From positions 3,106 to 13,841 of the forward strand of contig MU119897.1 of the NCBI GenBank assembly GCA_014904845.1: a stretch of DNA of 10,736 bases, in the 5' to 3' direction. A program made the position numbers and the translations under genes. The notes beneath the pieces are model-generated. The model was not told where the DNA came from, did not search any database, and saw only the letters and a program-made list of their open reading frames with translations. This document shows, in pieces, positions 1-8,158 of this stretch; position 1 is the stretch's first letter, and the number at the start of each line of letters is the position of its first letter. Source of the stretch: Acephala macrosclerotiorum (Eukaryota; Ascomycota; Leotiomycetes; Helotiales; Mollisiaceae).

Positions 1-48
<48 letters not shown>
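1..48. repeat. (TTA)16 microsatellite
   Basis: Sixteen perfect TTA units open the window. The array may continue to the left, because the window begins inside it. It is a simple-sequence repeat with no coding potential; any frame gives only a homopolymer or stops. Its perfection, in a region otherwise scrambled by point mutation, suggests it arose or expanded recently, after the mutation phase, since it has no C or G to lose. Confidence 0.97.
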
Positions 49-69
49 GTTTTTTTTATATAAAATTTT

Positions 70-108
70 AAATTTTTTTAAATTTTTTTAAATTTTTCGA
101 ATTTTTCG
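70..108. repeat. 10-bp short tandem repeat
   Basis: Four units of about 10 bp follow each other: two of AAATTTTTTT, then two in which the last bases become CG (AAATTTTTCG and a 9-bp variant). It is low-complexity sequence next to the opening microsatellite and has no evident function. Confidence 0.7.
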
Positions 109-1523
109 AATTATTTATTTTTATTTCGATTTTTATATTAATTAAATTTAAAAAATTTATTATTAATAATAAAAAATATTATAATATATTTATATTTATA
201 TTAAAAAATATAAAATTATTATTATTTTATTTCGATTAATTTACGAGTTTTAATTAAATAATATATAATCGATAATTAATTATACGTATAATATAAATAA
301 TATTTAAAAATTAAATATTATTTTTTTTAATATTTTGAATTTTATTAATCGTATTAAAATTTTAAATAATATTTATAATATTTATAAATATTTATTTATT
401 AAATAATTTTATCGAGTTTATTATATAATATTTTATATTTTAAAAACGATAAAAAATAAATTAAAATTATAAAAATACGATTATTTAAAATTTACGAATT
501 ATATATTAAAATAAAATTTTTAATTTATTTGAATTTATTTTAATATTTATTTTTAATTTATAAATATTAATAAAAAATCGATTTTAATTTTTACGAATTT
601 TTATTATTTTTATTTTCTTCGATTAAATCGTTTATTAATTTAAAAATTATAATAATTTTTATTTTATAAAAAAAAATTTTATTATTTTTTTTTAAAAAAA
701 ATTAATATATTAAAATTTTATTATCGACGAATTTTTTTTAATAAATTCTTTTTTTATATAATATATATATTTTTTTTATTATTTAATTTTTATAAATAAA
801 TTTTAAATTATAATTATTATTATTTTTTAGTTTATTAAATTTTATTAAAATAATAAAATTAATTAATTTTTTTACGAAAAATAAATAAATATATTTTAAA
901 ATTTAAATTTATTATATATTAAATTTTGTTTTTTTAAAAAATCTCAAATAATTTATTTGCGATTTAACGATTTTAAAAAAATAATAAATTGATTATTTTA
1001 ATTTTTTAAAAAAATTATTTAAATAAAAAAATTTTAATATTAAAAAACGAATTTTAATTAAAATTTTTTAAATTTTTTATAAAAATCAATTTTGAAAAAC
1101 TTTTAATAATAATTCGTTATATAAAACTTTTAAATTATTTTATTATTTAATATAAAAAGTTTTAATAATTAAATTATTAAAATTTATTTAATAATAAATA
1201 TTTATATATTTATGAATAAAAATAAAATAAATTTTCAATATTTTAAAATAAAAAAAATAAAAAAAATTTAATAATAAGTTTTTTTTTAAATACGAGATCA
1301 AAAAATTAATAATATTAATAAAAAATAATTAAAATTTTTTAATAATAAATTTGAATTTAAAATGTATTTAGTTTTTTTTATTATTAAATTTTTTAAAAAA
1401 AAAAAAAATTATAAAAAAGTTTAATATTATTAAAAATATTAAAAAAAAATTTAAAAATTTTTAAAAGAAAATAATAATTTAAAAAATTTCGAATTTTAAT
1501 TTTTTTTTTTTAATTTTTTTTTA

Positions 1524-1540
1524 AAACTCGAAACGAGTTT
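1524..1540. repeat. Short inverted repeat, 7-bp arms
   Basis: AAACTCG at 1524-1530 pairs with CGAGTTT at 1534-1540 around a 3-base loop. It keeps CpG in both arms. It is probably an accident of the CpG-retaining composition, but it is one of the few G+C-containing palindromes in the left flank. No T-run follows in a way that would support a terminator. Confidence 0.4.
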
Positions 1541-1620
1541 ATTATATAAAAAAACTATTATAATAAAATTATATATTTTTTCTTTAAAAATCTTTAGAAA
1601 TAACTAGTTTCGAAAATAAT

Positions 1621-1652
1621 ATTAATTATATATTTTTTAATATATAATTAAT
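1621..1652. repeat. AT inverted repeat, 12-bp arms
   Basis: ATTAATTATATA at 1621-1632 is the reverse complement of TATATAATTAAT at 1641-1652, with an 8-base T/A loop. A very similar direct-strand copy follows at about 1667-1680. The arms are pure A/T, so part of the match is expected from composition. It could extrude as a cruciform but nothing else supports a function. Confidence 0.45.
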
Positions 1653-1681
1653 TTTCATTTATTATAAATTAATTATATATT

Positions 1682-1713
<32 letters not shown>

Positions 1714-3427
1714 AATTAATAAATTGATTTACGAATTTTAAATTACTTCGAATAAATTTAATTTACTAATTAAAATAAATTAATTTGCAATTAAATTTTA
1801 TTATTTTTTATTTTATTATTTTTTTATATTATTTATTAATATAATATTTATTAAAAAGATTTTAATATACAAATTACAATATAAATATTAAATATTATTA
1901 TTATTATTATTAAATATATAATAAATTATTTAAAAATTTTAAGTTTATTTTATAAAGTAATTATAAATTTAATTATTTTATTATTATTAATATTTTATAT
2001 TTAAACGAAAAATCGATTTTATAAATAATAAATTTAATAACGATATTTTAAATAATTAAATTTTTAAAAAATATATTTATAAAAATAATATAAATTTTTT
2101 TTCGAATATATTAAATTAATATATATTAAAAATTATTAAATTATTTCGTTTATAATATATAAAAAAAAAATTATTTATAAAATTTAAATAATATATAAAA
2201 ATAATAATAATTAAAAATTAAAAAATATTATATTTTATTATAATAAATTTATAAAATTATTTAAAACGAATTTATTAATAAATAAATCGATAAAAAATTA
2301 ATTTTATAAATAATAATTAAAATAATAAAGAATTTAATAAAATTAAATAAAATAATATAATTAAAAACGATTAAAAAAATTATATAATAATAAAATAAAT
2401 ATTATTAATTCGTTAAAAACGATAATAATAATAAAAATCTCGATAATATATTTATTATTATTATTAAAAATAAAAATAAAATATTTATAATAAATAAAAA
2501 AAACTAATAAAAAATTCTTATTATAATTATAATAAAAAAAATTTATTATATTCGAAATATCGTTCGAAAAATTTTAATAAAAAAAATTAATAATTTAATC
2601 GAAAAAACTTTTTTTAATTTATTAAATTCGATTTTATTAAATATATTAAAATTCGTAATAAAATTTAATTTAAAAAAATAAAAATAAAAAATTTAAATTA
2701 ATAAATTTAAATCGAAAATTTAAATATATTATATTAAATTTATTAATAATAAAAATTTTCGGTTTTATTAATAAATAATTTATAAACAATAAAAATTTTA
2801 ATTTTCAAATTAAATATAAAATTATTTTTATATATAAAAATTAAAAAAATAATAAAAAATTTAAAATTAAAATTTTATTTATTTATTATAATTTTATTAA
2901 AAACAAACGAATTATTAAAAACGTATTAATTTTAAATATTTATAAAAAAAAATTAATATATTAATCGTATATATTAATTTGTATTTAATTAAATTTGAAA
3001 TAATTAAAAAAATAATTAATAATTAATATTATAATTTTATAATAATTATACGAATAAAAAAATAAATTAAAAAAAAAATAATAATAAAAAACTAAATAAA
3101 AAAATAAATAAAAAAAATAAATAAATAAAACTTTTTTTTTTAATATTATTATTATTTAAATTTTCAAATTATAATTTTTTTTTTTAAAAATTTTAAATTT
3201 ATAAATTTCAATAAATTTCAAAAATAATATTAATAAATTAATATTGTTTTTAATATTTAATTATATAATTTTTATTTTTTTAATATTTTTATTTATATTA
3301 AAATTAACGAATTTTATATATTTATAACGTATAATAAAAAACAATTTTATTCGTTTAAATTATTAAAAATAATAACGTTTTTATTATAAAAAAATTATTA
3401 ATATTAAAATAAATATTATATAATATT

Positions 3428-3623
3428 TACGTGCGATTCGAAATCGTATATAATTAATATTATTTTATTTTATAAATTTCATATAAACGTTTTTATAAAA
3501 AATTATAAAAATTATAATTTTAATTCAAACGTTTTATAAATATTTAAAATTAAAATAAAATTAATAAATTTTTTAATATTTAAAATAAAAATTTATTATA
3601 TAATTTTATATTATTAAAATTTT
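3428..3623 (-). repeat. Decayed, truncated fragment of the 1.3-kb family
   Basis: From about 3460 this segment follows the same order of landmarks as the decayed copies on the right. An ATTTTATTTTATAAATTTC-like stretch leads to an AAACG-TTTT motif, then ACGTTTTATAAATATTTAAAATT at 3529-3551 (GCGTTTTATAAGTATTTAAAATT in the 6001-7330 copy). After that comes ATTAATAAATT followed by TTTTAATATTTAAAATAAAAA. In island terms this runs from the terminal domain into the start of the tandem array, with an internal deletion, in the orientation opposite to the intact copy. It directly abuts the intact copy at 3624. The first part (3428-3440) also carries ATTTACGTGCGA, a 12-base match to 3833-3844 of the island in the same orientation, which may be a separate remnant. 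Nearly all C is in CpG, so it is RIP-mutated. Confidence 0.6.
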
Positions 3624-4035
3624 ATTGCTTGTCCGGCATAAGGACTAATGTCAACTTTTCTATATGCACGTGACATCAACACTTCTCACAATGAGCGATT
3701 TCACTCAAATTTAACCGAGGTGCTCAAATGGAGCGATTTGATTGGTTCATTAAGGATTTTGCAGCAGGGGTAGTTACGCAGTAGCTTCGGACTAATATGC
3801 AGCCGATCCGGTGAAGAACACCAAAACCTCGATTTACGTGCGACCGCGCTGCGCCTACAATTATAATATATTAGCTAATTCAAACTATATAAAACTTAGA
3901 AATAAATTGAAACTCAATTAAATACCGCCAGATTTTAAGTTTCAAGCGATTTTATTAATCTGTTGTTGCGCAAATCAATAGAATATAGTCGCACTCAGTA
4001 AAAATGGCGACCGCAAAACTCCTAAGTGCGCTGCT

Positions 4036-4052
4036 GCCTTAGGCACTAAGGC
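4036..4052. repeat. GCCTTA palindrome, recurring in every unit
   Basis: GCCTTA at 4036-4041 and TAAGGC at 4047-4052 form a 6-bp stem around GGCAC. The same palindrome recurs at 4104-4120 with a changed loop base. Slightly altered forms (GCCTAAGG...TAAGGC) recur near 4315 and 4518, and a broken one near 4713. Its repetition at the head of each tandem unit makes it a family landmark and a possible protein-binding or structural site; that role is inference. Confidence 0.65.
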
Positions 4053-4170
4053 CGGCAACCGCTCTTCTGGTGAGAAACACTAAAACTCTCTAAGTTCGTT
4101 TCTGCCTTAGGCATTAAGGCACTTACTCACTTAAGTGCTAGATATCTCTATAGCTGCGCAGCTTTTAAGA

Positions 4171-4195
4171 GGGGTCTCAGGGGATCTCCCCCTGG
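4171..4195. repeat. G-run/C-run hairpin, first type, unit 1
   Basis: CAGGGG at 4178-4183 faces a CCCCCTG run at 4188-4194 across a short loop, immediately before GAATTATATACTAAG. Counterparts lie at 4381-4399 (a weaker stem, with CCAGG facing CCTGG) and 4577-4592 (AGGGGG pairing with CCCCCT around GTCT). The hairpin therefore marks the left edge of the AT-rich core of every unit. Confidence 0.6.
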
Positions 4196-4267
4196 AATTA
4201 TATACTAAGTAAAGTAATCAAAAGTGATTAAATTGATCGTAGTAACTTAATATAAGAGACGGGGGTC

Positions 4268-4286
4268 CCAGGGGGTGTCCCCTTGG
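4268..4286. repeat. G-run/C-run hairpin, second type, unit 1
   Basis: CCAGGGGG at 4268-4275 pairs with CCCCTTGG at 4279-4286 around a TGT loop, with one imperfect pair. It marks the right edge of the AT-rich core of unit 1. It is the less perfect sibling of the hairpin at 4471-4489. Confidence 0.65.
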
Positions 4287-4470
4287 TGTGGAGCTCTGCA
4301 AGAAGTGCGTTCTTGCCTAAGGCGCTAAGGCACTTAAGTGCTGGATATCTCTATAATTGCGCAGCTCTCGAGGGGGAGTCCCAGGGAGTCTCCACCTGGA
4401 ATTATATACTAAGTAAAGTAATCTAAGTCGATTGAATTGATCGTAGTAATCGAATATAAAGACGGGGGTC

Positions 4471-4489
4471 CCAGGGGGTGTCCCCCTGG
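4471..4489. repeat. G-run/C-run hairpin, second type, unit 2
   Basis: CCAGGGGG at 4471-4478 and CCCCCTGG at 4482-4489 form a perfect 8-bp stem with a 3-base TGT loop, one of the strongest small hairpins in the window. Unit 3 has a decayed form at about 4667-4684 (CAGGGGG-TGT-TCCTCTAG). No T-run follows, so it is not a bacterial-type terminator. A structural role in replication or recombination of the element is possible but not shown. Confidence 0.75.
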
Positions 4490-4888
4490 TGTAATGCTCG
4501 ACTAGAAGTGCGTTTCTGCCTAAGGCACTAAGGCAATAAAACGCTAGAGTTTAGCTCTATAACTGCGCAGCTTTCGAGGGGGGTCTCCCCCTAGAATTAT
4601 ATACTAAGTAGAGTAATCCAAATTGATTGAATCGATTGTAGTAACTCAATATAAGAGACGGGGATCTCAGGGGGTGTTCCTCTAGTAATATGAGGCTCCG
4701 CAGTGCGTTTCTGCCTTAGGTATTAAAGAGCTTATCAGCTTATCGGCTTCACCGCCCGGCAGAATCCGAACTACTATATCAATAAAACTATTTTAACTTC
4801 AAATCCTTATAAAACACTCAAATTAAGAGCTATTAACTTGAAACTTGAAATAAGAATAGATTACTAAAGTCGAAGACTTTGTAGTTCT

Positions 4889-4908
4889 TCGCAGAAGCGC
4901 CTCTGCGA
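4889..4908. repeat. Hairpin in the terminal domain
   Basis: TCGCAGA at 4889-4895 pairs perfectly with TCTGCGA at 4902-4908 around a 6-base loop, about 40 bp inside the right end of the intact element. In the mutated copy the corresponding area (about 6030-6060) keeps only parts of it, such as TTTCGCAAG and CTACGAAAG, so the stem is lost there. Confidence 0.7.
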
Positions 4909-4950
4909 GGCCTGCGGAGCAAAATGTGCATCGAGTATCGAAAGAAACAT

Positions 4951-5689
4951 TTTTATTATATATATAATAATTAAATTAAATATATTATTAAAATTTAAAA
5001 TATATTTATTATTATTATTTTATTATATATTTATTAATCAATAATTCAATTTATTAAAACAATTATATATTATTTTAATTAAATAAAATATTAAAATAAT
5101 AATAATATATTTTAAATTATATATTCAAATTATATATTATTTTTATAATATTTTTTTTAATATTTATAAATTAAAAAAATTTATTTCTAAAAAAACGTTA
5201 TACGAAATTAAATTTTTTTTATATATAATTATATTAAAATTTTTTAATATTTTTTATAAAATTTTAATACGAATAATTATTTTTTAATATTAGTAAATTT
5301 TTTAAAAAATAATTAAAATTATTAGATTTTAATAATAATAATTATTTTTTAAATATATATAATTTGAATTAAATTATATAATATAATAAATAATTTATAA
5401 TAATTTTTTTTTTTAGATAAATAAATATATTATAATATAAAATTAATATATTTTATAATGTAATACGATTTTTATAAATAAATAAATTTAAATTTATAAA
5501 AAAAAATTAAAATTTTTAAATATATTAATAAATTTTCTTTTAAAAATATATAAAATTATTTTATTAAATAATCGAAATTTATATAATTATTTTTTTCGTT
5601 TTTGTAAACGATATCGCTTTTTTTAAAATAATAAATTATTATTTTTTAATTTTATAAAATTAATCGTTTTTTATATAATAATAATAATA
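4951..5689. other. AT-rich spacer between the two inverted copies
   Basis: About 740 bp of AT-rich, CpG-retaining sequence without a gene. It contains short AT microsatellites (TATATATAATAATT near 4970 and ATAATAATAATAATA near 5680). Around 5593-5612 is TTCGTTTTTGTAAACGATATCG, which loosely resembles the TTTGTAAACGAGTC area of the next fragment (near 5736-5750) and may be a further remnant of it. Otherwise I see nothing in it. Confidence 0.65.
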
Positions 5690-5940
5690 ATAAAAATGTT
5701 TTTTTCGTTTCGAAAAAAAAAAAACCGTTTATCGATTTGTAAACGAGTCAATTGACGAACGATTTTTTTTTTTTTTTATTCGATTTATATTTTATTTTAC
5801 AAATTTCGTAAAAACGTTTTTAAAAGAAATTTTAAATTTTTCGATTTTAATAATATATTTTTATTTCAAATATCAAATTTCAAATTTTTAATTTAAATAT
5901 TTTATAAGTATTTAAAATTGAAATAATTAAAATATTTCTC
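5690..5940 (-). repeat. Decayed terminal fragment of the 1.3-kb family
   Basis: The part from about 5762 to 5932 matches 6001-6166 in the same orientation. The shared order is ATTTTATTT-CAA, then a TTTTCGATTTTA motif (5837-5848 and 6078-6089), then TTTTAATTTAA (5886-5896 and 6119-6129), then TTTTATAAGTATTTAAAATT (5901 and 6133). Its beginning, AATAAAAATGTTT at about 5690-5701, is the reverse complement of the AAACATTTTTATT that ends the intact copy near 4946-4964, suggesting that the true terminus is included. It covers only the terminal ~235 bp of the element and then meets the full copy, so the terminal segment is present twice in tandem. It is more strongly mutated than 6001-6166, with longer A and T runs and fewer non-CpG C bases. 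Confidence 0.7.
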
Positions 5941-5942
5941 TC

Positions 5943-6013
5943 GTATCGAAAGAAAAAATCTATTCGGCGACTCGTTAAACGAATTAATAGTAAACAAATT
6001 TTTCTTTCGATAC
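5943..6013. repeat. 15-bp perfect inverted repeat at the element terminus
   Basis: GTATCGAAAGAAAAA at 5943-5957 is the exact reverse complement of TTTTTCTTTCGATAC at 5999-6013, separated by 41 bases that include CGGCGACTCG. The motif GTATCGAAAGAAA is also the end of the intact copy at 4936-4948. A decayed version, TTTCGAAAAAA...TTTTTATTCG, appears in the same relative place at about 5708-5782. The structure therefore recurs once per terminal segment and is a candidate terminal element of the family. Confidence 0.8.
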
Positions 6014-7330
6014 TCGACGTACATTTTATTTCGCAAGTCTTACAAAAGCATTTCTACGAAAGATTGCAAAGTTTTCGATTTTAGTAATTTATTCTTATTT
6101 TAAATTTCAAATTAAAAACTTTTAATTTAAGCGTTTTATAAGTATTTAAAATTAATATAATTATTAAAAAATAATAATTTGAGATTTTATCGAACGATAA
6201 AATCGATAAATTAATAAGTTTTTTAGTATTTAAAACAAAAACGCACTTTTAAAACTTTATATTAAAAAAACATTTTTTAGAACTTTCGTTTTTTATATTT
6301 AATTACTACGATCGATTCAATCAATTTAAATTACTTTATTTAGTATATAATTTCAAAAAGAAATCCTTTGAAATTCTTTCTTTAAAATTATACAATTGTA
6401 AAATTGAAATAGAATAGATTTCGTGTATTGTTATTTTAGCGCTTTAAATATAAACGTACTTTTAATAGAGTTTCTATTAGAGAAATACTTTTTAAGATTT
6501 TCGTTTTTTATATTAAATTACTACGATTGATTCTATTAATTATAAATATTTATTACGATTATATTTACTAAAGAAAGACTCTTTAAAACTTCTTTTAAAT
6601 ACTACGCAATTATAGAACTAATAAAAGTTAAAATTTTAATGTATTAATATTTCAATATTTAAAATAGAAACGTATTTATTATAGAATTTTATATCAGAGA
6701 AATACTTTTTAAAACTCTCGTTTTTTATATTAAATTATTACAATCGATTCAATCAATTTAAATTATTTTATTTAGCGTATAATTCTAGAAAAAAAAAATT
6801 TGAAAATTTTTTTAAAAATTGTACAATTATAAAAATATCTAATATTTAAATAAATACTTTAATATTTAAAATAAAAACGCATTTAAAAAAGTTAATATTT
6901 CTTATCGAAACAATTATTAATTTTAATATTTAAAACAAAAGCGCATTTAAAAAAGTTTTACGATTACGATTTTTATTAAATACGATTATATTCTATTGAT
7001 TTGCACAATAACAAATTAATAAAATTATTTGAAACTTGAAATCTAGCGATATATAATTGAATTTCAACTTATATTTAAATTTTATACGACTTAAATTAAT
7101 TAATAAATCGCAATTATAAACGTAATTGTAATCGCGAGATTTTAATATTTTTTATTAAAACGATTACATATTATTTTAAAATCACGTACTACGCACTTTT
7201 TTAATAAATCAATCAAATTACTATATTTAAATATTTCAATTAAATTTGAGTGAAATCGCTTATTGTAAAAAGTATTAATATTACGTGTATATAAAAAAGT
7301 TGATATTAGTTTTTATATCGAATAAACAAT
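6001..7330 (-). repeat. RIP-mutated full-length inverted copy of the element
   Basis: This 1330-bp block is the reverse-complement counterpart of 3624-4947 (1324 bp). Anchors are: 6001-6016 with 4947-4932 (identical, TTTCTTTCGATACTCG); 6987-7051 with 3988-3924 (65 positions, 8 changes toward A/T and 1 away); 7166-7173 with 3800-3793; and 7242-7330 with 3712-3624 (89 positions, 17 changes, all toward A/T). The 40 positions just before the last block also align, with one transversion. Non-CpG C and G were lost on both strands, as expected for RIP, which mutates cytosines of either strand. CpG is mostly but not always kept; for example TCGCTT became TTATTT near 7024. A few changes run the other way, so the intact copy is a relative rather than the exact parent. 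No gene lies inside. Confidence 0.93.
6215..6945 (-). repeat. Decayed tandem array inside the mutated copy
   Basis: TCG-TTTTTTATATT recurs at 6286, 6501 and 6718 (spacing 215 and 217). The ACGCAC/ACGTA/ACGCAT landmark recurs at 6241, 6455, 6670, 6887 and 6941, matching the five GTGCG-type landmarks of the intact array, including the short last interval. Unit 3 keeps TACAATCGATTCAATCAATTT (6739-6759) where the intact unit at 4620-4640 has its reverse complement. The G-runs and C-runs have become A-runs and T-runs (AAAAAGAAATCC and AAAAAAAAAATTTG in place of the G-run hairpins), so the hairpins are destroyed. Units are some 10-20 bp longer than in the intact copy. Confidence 0.88.
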
Positions 7331-7600
7331 TAAAATTTTATATTTTATCGGGCGATAAAACTAATAAATTAATAAACTTTTTAATATTTAAAATAAAAAC
7401 GTATTTTTTCGCGAAATTTAATATTATTAATATAATTTAATTATAAAATAACTATAGATTAATTCGACGTTATTAATTGAAAACTTGAAAACTTTCGAAT
7501 ATTATTAAATATTTTTTCGAAGAAATTATATAATTTTACAAATATTAATATTATAAATATAAACAATTAATAAAACGATTTTTAATATTTAAATTTTTTT
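7331..7600 (-). repeat. Further decayed fragment of the family
   Basis: Directly after the mutated copy ends, 7345-7403 repeats 6188-6246 in the same orientation. Both read TTATCG-(A/G)(A/G)CGATAAAA, then TAAATTAATAA, then TTTTTAATATTTAAAA or close to it, then AAAAACG. This corresponds to the junction between the terminal domain and the array (about 4700-4765 in the intact copy). Homology to one array unit can be followed less certainly to about 7600, for example GAAATTATATAATTTTACAAATATT near 7521-7545 against AAAATTATACAATTGTAAAATT near 6384-6405. The right limit is a guess. Confidence 0.6.
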
Positions 7601-8158
7601 AAATATTTTAATTTCGAGTTTTTTGTATATTTAATTATTAAAATATTTATTATATAAAATAAAAATAAATATTATTATTCGAATATTTTATATTTTTATA
7701 TAATATTAAATAAATTGCTTTTTAATTGTAATAATATAATATGTAATAATTTATATTAATTATTCGTTAAATATAAATATAAATATTTTAATATTTAATT
7801 ATTTATTTTATTTATTTATTTTTATTTCGAATTTTAATAGTAATATTTACGTAATTATTTTACGTTAATAAATACTTTTTAATAATATTAAAAAACTTTT
7901 TATAAATTATTTAATTATTTTAATTTTTTTTATTTTTATTTTTTTTATTTTTTTTTTATTTTTAATACAAATTATATTTTTATAGTTTTATTATTAATAT
8001 AAATTTTTATTTTTATTTTTATTTTTATTATAATAAAATAATTTTATTATTAATTTAAAAATTAAAAATCGATTATTATCGATCGTTATTTTTATTCGCT
8101 AATTATAAAATTAAAACGAAAATAAAAACAATTTTCGATTTTTAAATATTATTAATAA
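7601..8158. other. AT-rich, T-biased DNA without genes
   Basis: No open frame and no family landmark is seen. The + strand becomes strongly T-rich from about 7780, with long runs of T broken by single A bases (7919-7965) and an (ATTTTT)4 stretch at about 8003-8029. CpG is again the main context for C. Nothing functional is visible. Confidence 0.65.

Larger units (their letters stand above)
49..3427. other. AT-rich RIP-type DNA without genes
   Basis: This 3.4-kb stretch has only a few C or G bases per 60 positions. Most of those are in CpG, for example TTCGAA, ATCGAT and ACGA. Stop codons are dense in all six frames and no open frame of note exists. That pattern is what RIP leaves from a duplicated sequence, so the stretch is inferred to be decayed transposon or repeat DNA whose identity can no longer be read by eye. 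The part from about 2160 to 3130 is rich in A on the + strand. Short simple repeats occur, such as (ATTTTT)n near 1688-1710 and A-rich AAAT-type repeats near 3090-3130. I see no promoter, terminator or RNA gene in it. Confidence 0.8.
4022..4735 (+). repeat. Internal tandem array, three ~200-bp units plus partials
   Basis: The landmark GAATTATATACTAAGTA occurs at 4195, 4399 and 4594 (spacing 204 and 195). GAC-GGGG occurs at 4258, 4461 and 4658 (spacing 203 and 197). AAGTGCGTTTCTGCCT and variants begin at about 4093, 4305, 4507 and 4703, with a further short copy at about 4024. This gives three full units at roughly 4090-4304, 4305-4506 and 4507-4702, and incomplete ones at both ends. Each unit reads, in order: a GCCTTAGGCACTAAGGC palindrome; a TGCGCAGCT segment; a first G-run/C-run hairpin; about 60-70 bp of AT-rich sequence with GATCGTAGTAA or similar; and a second G-run/C-run hairpin. 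The units differ by point changes and small indels, so the array is not newly amplified. The mutated copy at 6215-6945 has the same number of units, so the array predates the split of the two copies. Confidence 0.9.
3624..4950 (+). repeat. 1.33-kb noncoding repeat element, intact copy
   Basis: Base composition changes abruptly at both ends: normal G+C inside, about 5% outside. The reverse complement of 3624-4947 aligns along its whole length with 6001-7330, which shows that it is one copy of a dispersed family and defines its limits independently of composition. It has three parts: a unique domain 3624-4021 with an internal AT-rich zone near 3860-3960; a tandem array 4022-4735; and a terminal domain 4736-4947 with a hairpin. 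No long open frame or recognisable protein motif exists, so it is noncoding. I see no terminal inverted repeats, no clear target-site duplication, and no TG...CA ends that would clearly make it a solo LTR. The right end may extend to about 4967, because AAACATTTTTATTAT recurs, inverted, at the start of the 5690 fragment. It could be a non-autonomous transposon, a solo LTR, a noncoding part of a larger element, or a long-period satellite. The element type is unassigned; its status as a repeat is firm. Confidence 0.88.

Noticed and set aside
1..48. Telomeric repeat
   Set aside because: TTA units are not a telomere motif of the TTAGGG type, and no G-rich strand is present.
49..3427. Genome of an AT-rich protist, endosymbiont or organelle with real genes
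   Set aside because: Such genomes keep long open frames at similar A+T content. Here none reaches 100 codons, and the decayed twin explains the composition better.
4258..4489. G-quadruplex potential of the GGGGG runs
   Set aside because: Only two adjacent G-runs lie on the same strand before the C-run, so hairpin pairing is favoured and the canonical four-run pattern is absent.
4022..4735. CRISPR array or rDNA intergenic repeat
   Set aside because: Units are about 200 bp of continuous homology without unique spacers, and no rRNA sequence is recognisable in or near the array.
4755..4780. tRNA-like B box on the minus strand (GTTCGGATTC), which would suggest a SINE
   Set aside because: Only a partial match to the B-box consensus, with no A box at the right distance, no cloverleaf and no A-rich tail that can be told from the flank.
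3624..4950. GC cluster of a yeast-like mitochondrial genome in AT-rich spacer
   Set aside because: The island is far longer than mitochondrial GC clusters. Its twin differs by C to T and G to A changes that spare CpG, and no mitochondrial gene or tRNA is present.
3624..4950. Solo LTR of a retrotransposon
   Set aside because: Not excluded, but not claimed: no clear TG...CA ends, no target-site duplication that I can separate from AT-rich background, and no primer-binding site or internal domain next to it.
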